Source: Verrucomicrobiota bacterium (GTDB lineage: Bacteria > Verrucomicrobiota > Verrucomicrobiia > Opitutales > Intestinicryptomonadaceae). Taken from it: DNA of 9,203 nt. The position numbers and the translations under genes are program-made. The stretch spans positions 1 to 9,203 of the forward strand of contig QALA01000044.1 in the NCBI GenBank assembly GCA_003343565.1, written 5' to 3'. Below the pieces are notes generated by a model. That model searched no databases and was not told the DNA's origin. It saw only the letters and a list, made by a program, of their open reading frames with translations. Of the stretch, positions 6,611 to 9,203 are shown one piece after another (within the stretch, counting starts at the first letter, position 1; the number at the start of each line of letters is the position of its first letter).

Positions 6611-7108
6611 CTACTCCGCGCGCTTGCCGGCCCAGCTGTCCACTCCTATCAGCAGATTTTTGTCGTCCCCGGCGTATTCCAGCCCGCGGACAAAGGCGAA
6701 TGTGCTCTGCTCCTCCTCAACCTGCTCCTTAAGGAACCACGACAGAAAATCCGCGCTCACCCAATCGCTTTCCTCGTTGGCGGTTTCGTATATTTTCGTC
6801 AGCTGCGATGTGACGAGCTTTTCGTGCTCATATGCCGTGCGGAACGCTTCAAGCGGCGAGGAAAAATCCGACTTTGCCGGCTTTTCGACCGTTCCCGGCA
6901 CGAATTTCGAGCCCCGCTCAATGAGATACTCGTATATCTTCATCGCATGGCCGATTTCCTCTTTGGACTGCAAGTGCATCCATTTGGCCATTCCCTGAAA
7001 GGGAGTGTGTCTGAAATACGCGCTCATCGCAAAATATATGTGGGCGGCGTACAATTCATTGTAGAACTGTTCGTTGAGAAGTTTTTGGGTTTTACTTGGT
7101 ATGTTCAT
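6611..7108 (-). CDS. ftnA: Bacterial non-haem ferritin
   Basis: An iron-storage protein forming a 24-subunit cytoplasmic shell that oxidises Fe(II) and stores it as a ferric mineral. The 165-aa length is normal. The ferroxidase residues can be placed by comparison with E. coli FtnA: E18 (NEQFYNELYAAH), E51 and H54 (KEEIGHAMK), E94 (AYEHEK), Q129 and E132 (LKEQVEEEQ). No haem-binding Met in the bacterioferritin context is evident, so it is the ferritin rather than the Bfr type. The ATG at 7106-7108 fits the family N-terminus (MNIPSKTQKLLNEQF). No SD is present; instead a TATAAA box lies 5 bp upstream of the ATG, suggesting a leaderless or nearly leaderless message. The gene is monocistronic, with its own terminator, and is divergent from the gene at 7689. 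Confidence 0.96.
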   Translation of the reverse strand: MNIPSKTQKLLNEQFYNELYAAHIYFAMSAYFRHTPFQGMAKWMHLQSKEEIGHAMKIYEYLIERGSKFVPGTVEKPAKSDFSSPLEAFRTAYEHEKLVTSQLTKIYETANEESDWVSADFLSWFLKEQVEEEQSTFAFVRGLEYAGDDKNLLIGVDSWAGKRAE

Positions 7109-7140
7109 ATTATTTTATAGGGTATGCGGGTATGGTATGC
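7098..7140 (-). promoter_or_regulatory. Ferritin promoter with GGTATG repeats
   Basis: On the minus strand a TATAAA box (7114-7119) ends 5 bp before the ATG. No -35 consensus is found about 17 bp further upstream. In its place are three copies of the hexamer GGTATG, written on the plus strand, at 7121-7126, 7129-7134 and 7134-7139. A fourth, at 7098-7103, lies just inside the gene. The repeats could bind an activator or repressor that responds to iron or oxidative stress. No Fur-type box was recognised. Confidence 0.45.
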
Positions 7141-7688
7141 GTTTGTCCGTTAGATGTCGAACAATTTTTACGGCGATTCCGCCGGTTAAGCGCATCGAAT
7201 TGACGGCTAAAAACCGTCCGCCGCCGAATGGCGGAAACGCGGCGCAAAACCCGCGAAAGTTCACTTTTATTCAATTAGACAGCGCGCGCAGCCCGCAGTT
7301 GCGCGCGCTTGAAATTCGGACGGGACAAAAGCGCATTGAACCGCCTAAAAAAGCCCCCTGCCGCCCGCAAAGCCGCAAGAATTTTTATGTATCGCGCGCA
7401 GAATCGCGGGCAAAAAAATTTTTCCGTAAAAAAAGAGCAATCCGGCTTCCCGCATACCTCTTAACGCACTTCCGCGCATCTATCCCTTTCGCAAAATATC
7501 CGCCAAAAGGCCGCACCAAAAAACCGCAGAAAAAACTCCGAGCAAGAATCGCATAAAAACCCCGCAAAAAAACCGCGCGACACTATCCCGCCGCCGCGCG
7601 CAATACGGAATTTAGCCAAAGAAATTCATTCCCGCGCGCTCCTTTTTAAACCTTGCAAATCCGAGGCGCGCGATTAATTTGACAATTC
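7109..7688. other. Divergent intergenic region rich in hairpins and A-tracts
   Basis: A 580-bp stretch between the divergent ferritin gene and the secreted-protein gene. No coding frame in it looks real. The ferritin side holds the promoter at 7098-7140 and five stem-loops at 7171-7309. The middle and right parts are strongly A/C-rich on the plus strand, with repeated CCGCA plus A-tract units at about 7511-7576. No clear promoter for the plus-strand gene was found. Confidence 0.6.
7171..7309. repeat. Cluster of five stem-loops
   Basis: Five inverted repeats lie within 139 bp. They are CGGCG-ATTC-CGCCG (7171-7184), GACGG with a 7-nt loop (7202-7218), CCGCC-GAAT-GGCGG (7221-7234), CGCGG with an 8-nt loop (7238-7255), and AGCGCGCGCA with a 9-nt loop and TGCGCGCGCT (7281-7309), a perfect 10-bp stem. 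None is followed by a T-run on either strand, so they are not typical terminators. They could be a structured RNA or protein-binding sites. Confidence 0.5.
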
Positions 7689-9110
7689 ATGAATCCGCTC
7701 GTTTTTAAAATTGCGGCGGCGGCGTCTTTTGCCGCGCTGCCCATACTCCACGCCGCAGCGCAGGACGCGCTGCTCGACGAAATAGAATCGGCGCGCTCGG
7801 CCGCGTGGGCCGGGCTGGAATGCTATGACAACGCGCTCGTCAACGCCAATTCCGCAGTAGACGTCATATCCGCGATGTCGCTGCTGTCGCAATCCATGCA
7901 GGAAAGGTGCGACAACCTCGATGCCCAGTTCGCAAGGCAGTCGGCCGATTTGAAAAACATCGAATACTCGCTGCGCGTTTTGAAGGAGAAATTCGCCCGC
8001 GACAAGGGCTTCATGGAAAGCGCCAAGTCGGGTCTTGACGCGGCGGCGCGCGCGCTTCCGCTCGGCGAGAGGCGCATGGCGCTTGCGGACAAAATTTCCG
8101 AACGCGCGGGCGCGCTCGTATCCAAAAATCCCGGCGCGAATTATCAGGACAGAAACTATTTCGCCTCGCTCTCGACCTCCTACTCGAACGCAAAAGCCGC
8201 GTTCAAGCGGGCGCAAAATTCAATATCGCGCCTGTCGGTGGACGTGAATATCGCGGATCCGAGAATGGCCGGAATCGCAAACATGTCGGCCATGGCCGGG
8301 GACTTCCTCGACAAGGCGCAGTCGGCCTCGTCGAAAAACGGGGAGGAGCTGGAAGCATTGCGCGGCGGCGCAAAGAAACTCTCGGAGCAATCCGTCGCTG
8401 GATACGCCAAACTAAACGCTCTGACAAAGAGGCTGAGGGAGTCCAAAATAGCGTTCGTCGGCGAATACATGAAGCTTATCCGCTTTATGGAAAACGAAAT
8501 GCCCGCCTCGCCAAAATACGCCGAGCACATATTTAAGCCAAATCCCAATATCCGCCTCAGGCTTTTGAGAGACGCGGCGGAGGCGGCGCTCGGCGAGAGG
8601 GCGAACGTTTCCGGACCGATCGCGTCGTCGTTAAGCAGGTCGGTTAAAGCCAAAAATGCCGACGGAAATTTCTACCGCCCGGCGGCCGCGGCGGAACGCC
8701 GCGACTCCGCGATTCCGCAGGCGGCTTCAAACAAAACCGCCAGAGACGAAATTCTCAAATTGGGCGAGGAACTCTCCGCCCTGACCGCGGAATTAACGGA
8801 GGCCGCCGACCTCTTGGAATCCGTCGCGCGGGAGGCCCAAAACGCCATTTATTCAATTCAATTTATAGAGACGTCGGCACAGGCGATTTTAAAAGATTCG
8901 ATAGCCGCCGCCACGAGCGCGCAGGTTCTCAGTTCCGACATCGCGATTCTCAAGAGCGAACTCGAAGTCGCAAGCGCGCAGGCGAACGCGTCGAACGCGC
9001 AATTTGAAAAGCTCTCTGAAGCGGTGGGCAAGTTCATTTCCTTTTGCGACGAAGAGTCGAAAAAAATCGGTGAACGCTTGAGAAAGGCGAAGGCGCTTCT
9101 GGCTGAATAG
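7689..9110 (+). CDS. Secreted alpha-helical, coiled-coil protein of unknown function
   Basis: Not recognised as a known family. The 473-aa product starts with a Sec signal peptide: MNPLVFK, a hydrophobic Ala-rich core, and A-A-A before Gln25, a good signal peptidase I site. The mature protein is therefore periplasmic or exported. The rest is mostly Ala, Glu, Lys, Ser and Leu in long helical stretches with coiled-coil character (about 60-140, 205-255, 350-385 and 415-470). The breaks are rich in Pro, Asn and Gly at about 145-155, 270-290 and 305-350. There are no membrane segments after the signal. Three cysteines (45, 74, 453) could form a disulfide. The ATG is supported by the signal peptide but has no SD. 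It is the only plus-strand gene in the window and ends in a terminator. A scaffold or envelope-spacing role is possible but speculative. Confidence 0.88.
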   Translation: MNPLVFKIAAAASFAALPILHAAAQDALLDEIESARSAAWAGLECYDNALVNANSAVDVISAMSLLSQSMQERCDNLDAQFARQSADLKNIEYSLRVLKEKFARDKGFMESAKSGLDAAARALPLGERRMALADKISERAGALVSKNPGANYQDRNYFASLSTSYSNAKAAFKRAQNSISRLSVDVNIADPRMAGIANMSAMAGDFLDKAQSASSKNGEELEALRGGAKKLSEQSVAGYAKLNALTKRLRESKIAFVGEYMKLIRFMENEMPASPKYAEHIFKPNPNIRLRLLRDAAEAALGERANVSGPIASSLSRSVKAKNADGNFYRPAAAAERRDSAIPQAASNKTARDEILKLGEELSALTAELTEAADLLESVAREAQNAIYSIQFIETSAQAILKDSIAAATSAQVLSSDIAILKSELEVASAQANASNAQFEKLSEAVGKFISFCDEESKKIGERLRKAKALLAE

Positions 9111-9126
9111 GACAATAATTTTTCGC

Positions 9127-9165
9127 AAAATCCTCCACCGTTCCCCCTTTATGCGGAGGATTTTT
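9127..9165 (+). terminator. Intrinsic terminator after the secreted-protein gene
   Basis: A perfect 10-bp stem, AAAATCCTCC (9127-9136) with GGAGGATTTT (9155-9164), closes an 18-nt loop and ends in five T (9161-9165). It begins 16 bp after the stop codon. The A-run on the left arm means it could also work for minus-strand transcription entering from the right. The 38 bases after it show nothing recognisable. Confidence 0.75.
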
Positions 9166-9203
9166 ACGCGCATTAAAACGCGCTCCGCCGCACTCGCAAA
9201 AAA

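Noticed and set aside
7679..7710. A consensus TTGACA (7679-7684) just before the ATG at 7689, with TTTTTA 17 bp downstream
   Set aside because: Transcription from it would start inside the gene and remove the signal peptide, and there is no suitable later start. Probably coincidence.

Overview
The window reads as chromosomal DNA from a bacterium with GC-rich genes and AC-rich intergenic stretches. It probably belongs to the Verrucomicrobiota/PVC group. That placement is an inference from the style of the proteins: zinc-ligand-free ribosomal proteins L31 and L36, a large EF-hand/cysteine membrane protein of a kind I associate with that group, and Ala-rich secreted coiled-coil proteins. No rRNA, tRNA, mobile element, CRISPR array or phage gene was seen.

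Layout, left to right. (a) 12-2219/2243, minus: a large uncharacterised protein with an EF-hand, a cysteine motif and three membrane segments. (b) 2304-2842, minus: a compact rpmJ-rpmE operon for L36 and L31, with a strong promoter, a 19-bp palindrome inside that promoter, two good Shine-Dalgarno (SD) sites and an intrinsic terminator. (c) 2895-5581, minus: mtaB, a small lipoprotein gene and folD in one direction. mtaB and the lipoprotein gene lie 9 bp apart and in the same frame. (d) 5582-6553: about 1 kb without a credible gene, holding palindromes and short repeats. (e) 6554-7108, minus: a ferritin gene with a very good terminator and a probably leaderless promoter set among GGTATG repeats. 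(f) 7109-7688: a divergent intergenic region with five stem-loops. (g) 7689-9110, plus: a secreted, helical, uncharacterised protein followed by a terminator.

How the genes relate. MtaB (tRNA ms2t6A37 modification), FolD (one-carbon folate metabolism) and L31/L36 are translation and housekeeping functions. Ferritin stores iron. MtaB carries Fe-S clusters, but no shared regulation with ferritin is visible. The two ribosomal proteins lack the usual zinc cysteines, so the palindrome in their promoter is the best candidate here for metal-responsive control, for example by Zur. Five of the six genes on the minus strand outside that operon, together with the rpm pair, and the A/C-rich plus strand of both intergenic regions suggest that the minus strand is the leading replication strand. 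Only rpmJ and rpmE have clear, well-spaced Shine-Dalgarno sites.

I did not find a clearly new multi-gene system. The most interesting items are the rpmJ-rpmE operator, the EF-hand/cysteine membrane protein, the ferritin promoter and the structured gene-free regions.
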